From positions 372,001 through 436,000 of the forward strand of contig JAVKBW010000016.1 of the NCBI GenBank assembly GCA_040222995.1: a DNA stretch of 64,000 nt. The letters run 5' to 3'. The position numbers and the translations under genes are program-made. The notes below the pieces were generated by a model. It worked only from the letters and a program-made list of their open reading frames with translations, searched no databases and was not told the DNA's origin. The stretch comes from JAVKBW01 sp040222995. Its GTDB lineage: Bacteria; Pseudomonadota; Alphaproteobacteria; UBA8366; Aestuariispiraceae. Below are positions 9,491-17,788 of the stretch, piece after piece. The number at the start of each line of letters is the position of its first letter. Position 1 is the stretch's first letter.

Positions 9491-10918
9491 TCAGACGCCG
9501 GCAATGGTTTTGATTTCGGTATATTCTTCCAGCCCCCAGAGACTACCTTCGCGGCCGTTACCGGATTGCTTGAACCCGCCGAACGGCGCGTCCAGCCCCT
9601 GGTTCACGCCGTTGATCCCGACCATGCCGGAATCGATGGAAAGCGCCACCCGCTGTGCTTTTTCCGGGTCGCCGGTGAAGACATGGGCGGCCAGCCCGTA
9701 AGGCGTGTCGTTGGCGATCTGTATCGCATCGTCTTCGCCGTCGAACGGGATGATCGACAGGACCGGGCCGAATATTTCATCCCGCGCGATGGTCATGTCA
9801 TTGGTGACATCAGCGAAAATCGTCGGGCGGACAAAATATCCCCGGTTTGTGCCCTCCGGCCGGCCCGGACCGCCGGTGACAAGGCGCGCGCCTTCTTCGA
9901 TGCCTTTTTCGATATAGGCCTGAACCCGCTCGTACTGAGCCTTGCTGACGACCGGGCCGATATGATTGCCTTCGACCGACGGGTCGCCGACTTCCGTCGC
10001 TTCGCCGGCTTTAGCCGCCAGGTCGACCACCTGATCGTAGACCGATTTCTCGACTAGCATGCGGGTCGGCGCGGTGCAGGTCTGACCGCTGTTGGCCATC
10101 ACGCGCGAAACGCCCCATTTCGCGGCTTTCGCCAGATCGGCATCGGAAAAGATGACGTTCGGCGACTTCCCGCCCAGTTCCAGCGTCACCCGTTTGACGG
10201 AATCAGCCGCTGCTTTCGCAACAGCGCTGCCGGCCCTGACCGAGCCAGTCAGTGACACGAAATCGACTTCCTTGTGGCTGGCCATGTACTGGCCGACTTC
10301 CGCGCCTTCGCCCTGGATCAGATTGAACACGCCCGGCGGGTAACCCGCTTCATGGATGCATTCGGCAAGGATGACGGCATCGAGCGGCGCAAGGACGCTG
10401 GGTTTCACAACCATGGTGCAGCCGACCGCAAGGGCCGGGAACGCCTTTTGCGCGATCTGGTTGATCGGGTAATTCCACGGTGTGATCATGGCGCAAACGC
10501 CGATCGGCTGGCGGACGATTTTCGTAGCGCCGGTGCGCGAGGTGGTTTCTTCCTCGAATTCTTCCAGCGCCGCGATGGTTTCCTCGATCCGGCCCGCGCC
10601 CACGACCTTGGTCTGCACGGTGCGGGCAAAGGTAATCGGCGATCCCATTTCCCGGGAAATTGCCTGGGCGATATCTTCCGACCGGGCCTCGAAGGCAGCC
10701 AGCAGATTTCTTAGCAGATCGAGACGCTCGGCTTTCGTGGTGCGGCTGAACGCAGGAAAGGCCTTGCGGGCCGACATGATTGCCTTCTCGGCATCCTGAA
10801 CGGACGCATCGGAAATCGTTGCGCAGGGTTCCTCGGTCGCGGGATTGATGACGTCCAGGGGTTTCGGCGTTACAGGATCGACCCACTCGCCATCGATATA
10901 GAATTTCGTGTAGTCCAT
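9491..10918 (-). CDS. NAD(P)-dependent aldehyde dehydrogenase
   Basis: This 475-residue aldehyde dehydrogenase is of normal length. The catalytic cysteine is Cys281 in N-S-G-Q-T-C-T, the general base is Glu247 in L-E-L-G-G-K-S-P, and the cofactor segment T-P-W-N-Y-P is at 147-151. It is the first gene of the operon with the two saccharopine dehydrogenases, 43 bases upstream of the second. The natural guess for its substrate is aminoadipate semialdehyde, giving 2-aminoadipate. The sequence alone does not fix the substrate, and betaine or other semialdehydes remain possible. Confidence 0.85.
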   Translation of the reverse strand: MDYTKFYIDGEWVDPVTPKPLDVINPATEEPCATISDASVQDAEKAIMSARKAFPAFSRTTKAERLDLLRNLLAAFEARSEDIAQAISREMGSPITFARTVQTKVVGAGRIEETIAALEEFEEETTSRTGATKIVRQPIGVCAMITPWNYPINQIAQKAFPALAVGCTMVVKPSVLAPLDAVILAECIHEAGYPPGVFNLIQGEGAEVGQYMASHKEVDFVSLTGSVRAGSAVAKAAADSVKRVTLELGGKSPNVIFSDADLAKAAKWGVSRVMANSGQTCTAPTRMLVEKSVYDQVVDLAAKAGEATEVGDPSVEGNHIGPVVSKAQYERVQAYIEKGIEEGARLVTGGPGRPEGTNRGYFVRPTIFADVTNDMTIARDEIFGPVLSIIPFDGEDDAIQIANDTPYGLAAHVFTGDPEKAQRVALSIDSGMVGINGVNQGLDAPFGGFKQSGNGREGSLWGLEEYTEIKTIAGV

Positions 10919-11003
10919 GGGTCTCTCCCGATCCGGTTTTGATGCAGGTCATGTGCCTATCAGGCGGGCGGGATTGCGGCAAGATACATGCACTTTTGTC
11001 GCA

Positions 11004-12410
11004 TCAGCAGTTCGGCAGGTTCACCGCGAGACCGCCCAGCGAGGTTTCCTTGTACTTGTTGGCCATGTCCAGTCCGGTCTGTCGCATCGTTTCGACACAG
11101 TTGTCGAGCGGCATGAAATGGCTGCCGTCGCCATGCAGGGCAAGCGAGGCGGCGGAGACCGCCTTGATCGCGCCGAATCCGTTGCGTTCGATACAGGGAA
11201 CCTGAACCAGACCGCCGACCGGGTCGCAGGTCGATCCGAGGTGATGTTCGAGCGCAATTTCAGCCGCGTTTTCGATCTGTTCGTTGGTGCCGCCCATGGC
11301 CGCGCACAGACCCGCCGCCGCCATGGCGCTGGCGCTGCCGATTTCCGCCTGGCATCCCAGTTCCGCGCCTGAAATAGAGGCGTTGTGTTTGATCAGCCCA
11401 CCGATGGCGGAGGCGGTCAGCAGGAAGTTTTCAATACCGTCTTCGGTGACGCCGTTACAGTGGTCGCGGTAATAGCGGATGACCGCCGGCACGACGCCCG
11501 CCGCACCGTTTGTCGGTGAGGTGACGACGCGGCCGCCGGCGGCGTTTTCCTCGTTTACCGCCATGGCGTAGACCGACAGCCAGTCGTTTGCTTCATGCGG
11601 CTGGGTTGTGTTGCGTGTAATCAGTTTCTCCCGGATACCCTTGGCCCGGCGTTTGACCTTGAGGCCGCCCGGCAGAATGCCATCAATTTTCAGGCCGCGT
11701 TCAATACAGGAATCCATCGCCTCCCAGATGGCGTTGAGGCGCGTTCGAAATGCGCCTTCGTCCAGATTGGTCAGCTCGTTGCGGCGCTTCATTTCGGCAA
11801 TGGAAAGACCGGATGACATCCCCATCGCCAGCATTTCCCTCGCCGTGCCGAACGGAAAGGGGTAACCCTTGGCTTCCTTTTCTTCTCCCAGATCGGCAGG
11901 CGAGCCGGAGGTGGAGGCTTCCATTTCCGCTTCGGTCTTGATGAAGCCGCCGCCGATTGAATAGTAGGTTTCGGTGGCCAGTTCCTTGCCGTTCTTGTCG
12001 AACGCAAACACCTTCAGGCCATTGGCGTGCATCGGCAGCGACGGACCGTAGTCGAAAATCAGATCGACATCCGGATCGAACGAAACTGGCTGCATGCCCG
12101 GCGGAGTCAGAATCTTTTCCGTTCGGATCGCCGCTTCGAGCGCTCCCGCCTTGTCCGGGTCCAGCGTGTGCGGCTCGAAGCCGGCGAATCCCAGAATGAC
12201 CGCACGGTCGGTCGCGTGACCCTTGCCGGTAAACGCAAGGGAGCCATGCAATGAGGCCTGCAGCCTGGCGACCGCACTCGGGTCGAACGATCCCAACCGG
12301 CCGTCCTTCAAATTCCGGACGAACTGAACGGCTGCTGTCATCGGTCCCATTGTATGAGACGACGAAGGGCCGACCCCGATCTTGAAAATATCAAACACGC
12401 TTAGAAACAT
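11004..12410 (-). CDS. sdaA: L-serine ammonia-lyase, iron-sulfur type
   Basis: This is a single-chain L-serine deaminase of 468 residues converting L-serine to pyruvate and ammonia. The start is the ATG at 12410 with AAGGGTG upstream, rather than the GTG nine bases earlier. The N-terminal beta domain has S-V-F-D-I-F-K-I-G-V-G-P-S-S-S-H-T. The C-terminal alpha domain has the three cluster cysteines in G-A-E-L-G-C-Q and in T-C-D-P-V-G-G-L-V-Q-V-P-C-I-E-R-N. It would remove serine made from glycine released by the demethylating enzymes at the left of the window. It is monocistronic and divergent from the selenoprotein gene. Confidence 0.92.
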   Translation of the reverse strand: MFLSVFDIFKIGVGPSSSHTMGPMTAAVQFVRNLKDGRLGSFDPSAVARLQASLHGSLAFTGKGHATDRAVILGFAGFEPHTLDPDKAGALEAAIRTEKILTPPGMQPVSFDPDVDLIFDYGPSLPMHANGLKVFAFDKNGKELATETYYSIGGGFIKTEAEMEASTSGSPADLGEEKEAKGYPFPFGTAREMLAMGMSSGLSIAEMKRRNELTNLDEGAFRTRLNAIWEAMDSCIERGLKIDGILPGGLKVKRRAKGIREKLITRNTTQPHEANDWLSVYAMAVNEENAAGGRVVTSPTNGAAGVVPAVIRYYRDHCNGVTEDGIENFLLTASAIGGLIKHNASISGAELGCQAEIGSASAMAAAGLCAAMGGTNEQIENAAEIALEHHLGSTCDPVGGLVQVPCIERNGFGAIKAVSAASLALHGDGSHFMPLDNCVETMRQTGLDMANKYKETSLGGLAVNLPNC

Positions 12411-12670
12411 GTGGTTCACCCTTGGTGGCGAAGGCCAGGAGCCTGTCGCGCTTTTTGAGATTTTCCAGGCATCGCAAACTCAGTCGGTTGGTCCGGCGCT
12501 TTTAAATCCAGAGCTGCCGCCGACCGATACCCGTGCCTGCCAACAGTGCATTGGTACTGCACTATCAGATGGTTGTATTCACAAATTAGCCGTGAAAATA
12601 TCTATTCCGCGACGTTCGGTACAGCCGTGCCGTATCAGGGTTGCAGATGGCCAAAACAATCGAGGATTCA

Positions 12671-13873
12671 ATGGTCAAGGAAAGCGATTTGAGCGAGGCG
12701 TCGAGGAATTCGTTTCTGACGCAATACGCGTTCGAGACATTTGAGGATGACCCCTGGACACCGGCGCCCGATGCCAAAGACCGTCGGGTCGCCATCGTTT
12801 CGACGGCGGCGATCCATGCCCCCGATGACCGGCCGTTCGGTTACGGGGCCTTTCACTGGCGGTCGTTTCCTTCCAGCCAGCGCAATTTTCTGTGCAGCCA
12901 CAATTCGGTGAACTGGGACAGGACGGGGATGTATCAGGACATCAACATCGCTTATCCGATAGACCGGCTGAACGAAGCCTGCGCGGACGGGCGGATCGGG
13001 TCGGTCGCGTCCACTCACTACGCCTTCAATGGCGGAACCTATGAAGTTGCGAAATACGAACCCTATGCGAAAGAAGTCGCGGGGTTGATGAAGGAAGACG
13101 GCGTAAACACGGTTCTTCTCTGCCCTGTCTGACCGGGATGCACGCGCGCCGTGGGCGGGCTGGCACATTATCTGGAGCGGGAAGGGCTGACGACCGTCAA
13201 TATCGCGCTGGTTTACAAGCATGCGGTTGCGCAGCCGTCACCCCGCGCGCTGTGGGTGCCGTTCTGGTACGGCAGGCCGTTCGGCGCACCGAACCAGCCG
13301 GCGTTTCAACGCCGGGTGCTTGATGCAGCCCTCGACCTTCTGGATGAACCGACCGGTCGGGTCCTGAAAGAATATGACCGGGATGCGCCTGACATGCCGT
13401 CGCCGGATGATTGGGAGCCGCCCTTCCAACTGCCAGCGCCGCCGGATCAGGATGCCGATATCGAAACGGTCATTGCCGCACTGAAAGCCGAGGTCGCACT
13501 GATGGCGGAACGGCATTTACCCGCCGTTCGAGAAAAGGGATGGACATTCCTCGGGCTGAGCCAGCTTGATCTGAACACCGTCGCCGATCTGATCGCCGTG
13601 TTTATGCGCGGTGAGGAAGCAACGACGTCATTAGCCAAAAGGCCGGGCCTTGCGCTGAAATTCGGCTGCCAGGAAATCATCGACGTTTATGCGGAATGCG
13701 TTCTTGCGACAGCGCCGGATGCGCCGCTTGCCTTCCGCCGCTGGTACTGGCAGCGAACAGCGGCAGGGCTCGCGGTGCGGCGATTGCAGGAAGTGGCTGT
13801 TCATTCGACCGATCTGCGCGCCCGCATATCGGCTAAAAACCGGGCGTTCGTGCCTCGGGAATGGCATATGTGA
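12671..13873 (+). CDS. Glycine/sarcosine/betaine (D-proline) reductase B-family selenoprotein, UGA decoded as selenocysteine
   Basis: An in-frame TGA at 13130-13132 splits this gene into two open halves that together read as one 400-residue protein. The residue before the TGA completes L-L-C-P-V and the residues after it are P-G-C-T-R-A-V-G-G, so decoding gives U-P-G-C, the redox UxxC pattern of PrdB/GrdB-like proteins, with Sec at residue 154. The ATG at 12671 (GAGG six bases upstream) gives the family-like N-terminus M-V-K-E-S-D-L-S-E-A; an ATG at 12647 is possible. A hairpin suited to bacterial SECIS function starts six bases after the TGA. The reaction in this aerobic-looking genome is unknown. 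The selA, selB, selC and selD genes are not in the window. A true nonsense mutation is the alternative, made unlikely by conserved-looking sequence on both sides. Confidence 0.82.
13139..13165 (+). other. Candidate bacterial SECIS hairpin downstream of the in-frame UGA
   Basis: Six bases after the TGA the transcript can fold into a stem. The outer TGC pairs with GCA, then there is a two-base internal loop, then GCGCGCC pairs with GGCGGGC with one G-G mismatch, closed by a GTG triloop. The loop starts 18 bases after the UGA and has G at its first position, which fits the usual bacterial SECIS spacing and loop rule. Folding was done by eye. Confidence 0.55.
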
Positions 13874-13897
13874 CGGGCAGTCTGCCCGTCATGCTTT
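13871..13897. terminator. Bidirectional terminator hairpin
   Basis: TGACGGGCA, loop GTC, TGCCCGTCA form a perfect 9-bp stem followed by ATGCTTTT. The two stop codons of the convergent genes (selenoprotein and 2-hydroxyacid dehydrogenase) lie inside the two arms. Confidence 0.75.
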
Positions 13898-14926
13898 TCC
13901 GATTGCTTTCAGATGGTTTTGCCAGCGCGGCATCTCGAGAATCTCGGGGTTTACGAGGTTAGACGGCGGTTTGCCGGCCTGAACGGCCAAAAGCGCGTCG
14001 ACCGACTGCTGCAATGACTTGCGATGGCCGTGCTGGTCATTCGCCAGTCCGTGCGGGCTTACCACAACATTGTCCATGTGCAGGAGCGGGTTGTCGATTG
14101 AGGTCGGTTCGTCTTTGGTGACATCCAGCCCCGCGCCGCCAAGATGGCCGGATTGCAGGGCGTCGATTAACGCATCCTCGTCAATGATCGGACCACGGCC
14201 CACATTGACGATGATCGCGCCGGGTTTCATCGCGAACAGCCGCTCGCGCGAGGCGAGACCCAATGTCGCGTCGTTCAGCGGGCAGGCGATAACAACCACA
14301 TCGGCCTCCCGGAACAGGGTATCCACATCGACATAGGTGAAGCCGAATTCATCGGCCAGTTCGGGGCGGACGGTGCCGCCGGTGACGATGGTTTCCATGC
14401 CGAACGGTTCGATGAGGCGCAGGAAGGACCGGCCGATGAAACCAGGTCCGATCAGCCCCAGTTTCTTGCCGGGCAATCCCTTGTGGAAAAGCTGATGCCC
14501 TTTCCACCAGCCGTCCTCGCTTTCGCGCATCAGTCGGCCGCGTTCGGGCAGCCGGGTTTCGACAGTCAGCAACAGGGCCAGGGCGGCGGTTGCAACGGCA
14601 TCGCAAAAGGATTCGCGGGTGTTCGTATAACCGATGCCCATTTCGGTCATTTTCGGCACGGCCATATTGTCGTAACCGGCCGCCATTTTCGAGACGACAA
14701 GCAGGCGGTCATTGCCTTCCAGTGCGGCGTCTTCAACCGAACAGAAATAAGTCAAAAAAGCATCCAGACCGCTCAGGTCCTTTCTGGAGACTGTCATCGC
14801 TTGCGGCAACTGAACCAGTTCGACGCCGGGTTTATCTAAACCGCCGAGATCGAGAAAGGAAAGCTGGTCGCTGCCGTTTTCGGTGTCGAAGTCGCCGCTG
14901 AGGCCGATGCGAAAGGGGGTGCTCAT
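13889..14926 (-). CDS. D-isomer-specific 2-hydroxyacid dehydrogenase, NAD-binding
   Basis: This 345-residue protein belongs to the D-2-hydroxyacid dehydrogenase superfamily (phosphoglycerate, glyoxylate and hydroxypyruvate reductases). It shows G-L-I-G-P-G-F-I-G-R near residue 157, the catalytic-arginine segment V-N-V-G-R-G-P-I-I-D near 240, a G-L-D-V-x-x-D-E-P segment, and S-P-H-G-L-A with the catalytic histidine near 298. Residues 1-110 are the less conserved substrate domain. A role in glyoxylate or hydroxypyruvate reduction would fit the glycine/serine theme nearby, but the substrate is not determined. It converges on the selenoprotein gene. Confidence 0.85.
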   Translation of the reverse strand: MSTPFRIGLSGDFDTENGSDQLSFLDLGGLDKPGVELVQLPQAMTVSRKDLSGLDAFLTYFCSVEDAALEGNDRLLVVSKMAAGYDNMAVPKMTEMGIGYTNTRESFCDAVATAALALLLTVETRLPERGRLMRESEDGWWKGHQLFHKGLPGKKLGLIGPGFIGRSFLRLIEPFGMETIVTGGTVRPELADEFGFTYVDVDTLFREADVVVIACPLNDATLGLASRERLFAMKPGAIIVNVGRGPIIDEDALIDALQSGHLGGAGLDVTKDEPTSIDNPLLHMDNVVVSPHGLANDQHGHRKSLQQSVDALLAVQAGKPPSNLVNPEILEMPRWQNHLKAIGKA

Positions 14927-15120
14927 GATGTGTCGGATTCCCGTTTGTTCTTTTCAGATGCTCGACCATACTCATCGATACACCGCTTTATCAAATTGAG
15001 TGGCACGCGCGGCATGCCCGGTTGCTTTCGCGTCTTTGACAGACGCTGCTTGCTATCGCGTCCAGACTCGCCTGACGATGTCTGCGGCAATCCTTGGGAA
15101 CAAATTGATGCGGGGCTGAA

Positions 15121-15867
15121 ATGAGCAAGGTGATGGTTGTAACCGGCGGCAGCCGGGGCATTGGCGCCGCTGTTTCACGGCTTGCCGCACGCGACGGATA
15201 CGATGTCGTGCTGGCGTATCGGAAGGAAGCTGGACAGGCCGATCAGGTCGTGAAGGAGATCGAGGCGCAGGGCCGTCGCGGTCTGGCGGTGCAGGCCGAT
15301 GTATCCGTTGAGGCGGATGTGCTGCGCCTGTTCGAAACCGTGGACCGCGAATTCGGTTCGATGGATGCGCTGGTGAACAATGCCGGGGTCGACCATGTCT
15401 GCACGGTCATGGATGTCGAGGCGGATTCAATCGACCGGGCTTTCGCTATCAACGTGAAGGGGCCGATCCTGTGCACCCGGGAAGCGGCGAAACGGATGGC
15501 GAAATCTACCGGCGGTAAGGGCGGCGTGGTCGTTCATGTCGGGTCGGGGTCGTCGCGAACCGGCGGGGCCGGCGGCGGACAGCATGTCTATGCCGGCACC
15601 AAGGCCGCGCTCGATATCTATACGCTGACATCGGCGCGGGAACTTGGGCCGGAAGGCATCAGAACGGCTGTCGTCCGGCCCGGCGCGACGGAAACCGACA
15701 TGTTTCCGCCCGACGCGCTTGCCGCGACACGGGAATTTGCGAAAGACAATTATCCACTGGGGCGGATGGGGCAGCCGGAGGAAATCGCCGAGGCTGTTGT
15801 CTGGCTGTGTTCCGACAAGGCGAGTTTCATTACCGGCTTCCCGCTGGATGTGACCGGCGGACGCTAG
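15121..15867 (+). CDS. Short-chain dehydrogenase/reductase (SDR)
   Basis: This 248-residue classical SDR resembles FabG or glucose-1-dehydrogenase. It has T-G-G-S-R-G-I-G at residues 8-15, N-N-A-G near 88, a serine-rich S-G-S-S-R stretch near 142, and the catalytic Y-A-G-T-K near 159. The C-terminal F-I-T-G-F-P-L-D-V-T-G-G is typical. It has no evident operon partner, since the next gene is 335 bases away. The substrate is unknown. Confidence 0.88.
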   Translation: MSKVMVVTGGSRGIGAAVSRLAARDGYDVVLAYRKEAGQADQVVKEIEAQGRRGLAVQADVSVEADVLRLFETVDREFGSMDALVNNAGVDHVCTVMDVEADSIDRAFAINVKGPILCTREAAKRMAKSTGGKGGVVVHVGSGSSRTGGAGGGQHVYAGTKAALDIYTLTSARELGPEGIRTAVVRPGATETDMFPPDALAATREFAKDNYPLGRMGQPEEIAEAVVWLCSDKASFITGFPLDVTGGR

Positions 15868-16202
15868 CGGGATCGACCCTTGGTTTTGCTGCATCCCAAG
15901 CCGATGCAGGGCCGGAATCCAGACATTTTTATTGACCTGTGACCGGATGGTCCCGTATTCGTGCCTGACGAACATGGTGGGGGCACCATTGTTAATCGGG
16001 ATGCATTGTTTGTCAGAGCAAACAGCAGTCGAAATATGTTCGCAGATGCAGTTGCGGAAAGCATCTTGCGCCTGGTGACAGCCAGAAAGAATGACTTGAT
16101 GAATAAAGGGTTCGTTTTTTGAATTCTTGCTGTCACTACGTTTTATTTGTACATATTTCACTTGATACTTTGGCGAATCAATAAACCCAGAGACTGATTT
16201 GT
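15868..16202. other. 335-bp intergenic region with three small dyads, no gene seen
   Basis: No convincing coding frame is present. Three short inverted repeats can be seen: CTGCATC/GATGCAG at 15889-15909 (7-base loop), ATGGTG/CACCAT at 15974-15989 (GGGG loop), and TGTTTG/CAAACA at 16007-16024. None is followed by a T-run. The last ~110 bases are AT-rich and probably hold the promoter of the TolC-like gene. Confidence 0.4.
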
Positions 16203-17498
16203 ATGCGGTTTCCGTTACTAATGCGCATTGCAGGCCTTGGCATGGCGTTAACCGTTCATGCGGCCCCGGGCCATTCGGCCGACCTTGTCGCCGAACTGGC
16301 AACTTTGCTGCAGAACCATGACCGCATTGAAAAAGCGCGCGAGCAGCTAGCTGCCGCAGGGGAACGAGTCGATGAATCCTACAGCATACTTTATCCGAAC
16401 TTGTCGGCGACTACGTTTATCGGCAAGGAAGACCGCCGCAACCCGAATGCCAACGACACGTTTCTGACCGGGCGGGAACTGAATCTGACGCTGACGCAGC
16501 GGGTCTACGATTTCGGCGCCTCCGATGCGACGATTGATACGTCGAAACTGCGGCAGGAACAGGCGCGCGCCGTTCTCCATCAGGTTGAAGAACAGGTGCT
16601 TCTGGAAGCTCTTGCCGCCTATCTGGATATCGCGCGGACGGCCGCGGTCGTTGAATACGCTTCGCAGTCTGTCGAAAACATTCAGAATCAGACGGATCTC
16701 GAAAATGCGCGGTTCGAACGCGGCGGTGGTTTTTCAACCGATGTGCTGCAGGCGCAGACGCAGCTTGTCGGCGCCGAAGCAAGGCTGGTTGCGGCAAAAG
16801 GTGACTATGAACTCGCTGAAAACCGGTTTGTCGCCGTTTTCGGATACAAGCCCACCGATAAGCCGGATGGCGACAAGGTAAGCATTCCGCCTGATATTCT
16901 GCCGTTGACGGTTGAGGAAGCGATTGCTGTTTCCCGTGACCAGAATTCCCAGTTGATTGTCGCCCGGTTTGAAGAGGCGATCAGCAAGAAGGCGGCGTAC
17001 GGTGCCGAAGCTGAAGTTACGCGGCCCAACCTGGATATTGTCGGTGAGCAGATCTGGTCGAAGGATGTTGAAGGCATACAGGGATTTCGTGGCGAAAGCG
17101 TCGTTCGGTTGCAGATGACTTACGACATCGATTTCGGGCTGACGCTGCGAAACACCATCAGGGCGGCGAGTGCGGATTACCGGGCGACGCAGCATGCGTA
17201 TGCAGATACCGTCGATATTGTCGACCGTGAAGTGAAAGACGCCTGGGTGCAGCTTCAGACGGTAACACGCAGTGCGGATCTTCTGGACCGTCAGGCCGAT
17301 CTGGCCGAACAGTTCCTTGAACTGGCCCGCAAGGAAAGAAGCGCGGGCCGGCGCTCCCTGATCGATGTGCTGGCCGGTGAAACCGCCCTCATCAACGCGC
17401 AGAGCGATGCGATTTCGGCGCGATTGAATGTCAAAACCGCCTCGCTTGGGCTGTTGGCGGCAATGGGTGTTCTCGAGTTAACGTCTATTGAGCCCTAA
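16203..17498 (+). CDS. TolC family outer membrane efflux/type I secretion protein
   Basis: This 431-residue protein has a signal peptide (M-R-F-P-L-L-M-R then a hydrophobic run, cleaved near A-P-G-H-S-A). Two TolC-type helical repeats follow, with N-L-T-L-T-Q-R-V-Y-D-F-G near residue 95 and the later L-R-N-T-I-R-A-A-S-A-D-Y-R segment near 315. It would form the trimeric outer-membrane channel of a tripartite exporter. The RTX protein and ABC-HlyD fusion genes follow on the same strand, which makes type I secretion of the RTX protein the likely task. It is somewhat shorter than E. coli TolC, as is usual for type I secretion partners. Confidence 0.85.
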   Translation: MRFPLLMRIAGLGMALTVHAAPGHSADLVAELATLLQNHDRIEKAREQLAAAGERVDESYSILYPNLSATTFIGKEDRRNPNANDTFLTGRELNLTLTQRVYDFGASDATIDTSKLRQEQARAVLHQVEEQVLLEALAAYLDIARTAAVVEYASQSVENIQNQTDLENARFERGGGFSTDVLQAQTQLVGAEARLVAAKGDYELAENRFVAVFGYKPTDKPDGDKVSIPPDILPLTVEEAIAVSRDQNSQLIVARFEEAISKKAAYGAEAEVTRPNLDIVGEQIWSKDVEGIQGFRGESVVRLQMTYDIDFGLTLRNTIRAASADYRATQHAYADTVDIVDREVKDAWVQLQTVTRSADLLDRQADLAEQFLELARKERSAGRRSLIDVLAGETALINAQSDAISARLNVKTASLGLLAAMGVLELTSIEP

Positions 17499-17599
17499 CA
17501 TTACGGCGAGCGAATCCTGCTGCCGGTAGCCGGCTGCGATATGTTCCGGCTCAACCGGTTCACGCCAATTTCGTCCCGTTCGTTGTAAATACCTGAATG

Positions 17600-17636
17600 T
17601 GTTGACGTTTTGTTGACAATGAACACGGCTGTTGAC
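17600..17636 (+). promoter_or_regulatory. Three TGTTGAC direct repeats upstream of the RTX gene
   Basis: TGTTGAC occurs at 17600, 17611 and 17630 (intervals 11 and 19) in the AT-rich gap between the TolC-like and RTX genes. The heptamer contains a TTGAC -35-like core, so the repeats could be overlapping promoters or binding sites. No regulator can be assigned. Confidence 0.35.
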
Positions 17637-17788
17637 GGGTTTGATCGATAAATCCCGTGAAATTACTTAAAAAATAGATAAAATGTGATGAATCGCACAG
17701 TGTCGCGTTGCCGCGTCTGGCAGAGTGAGCATGAAGACATCCATTAGCGATTTATTTGAGGCGGGGCGACCGGCCGGCGGGAACGAAG

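Noticed and set aside
14930..15124. A 64-codon frame ending at the SDR start codon
   Set aside because: It overlaps only promoter sequence, has no visible ribosome-binding site and looks like random composition.
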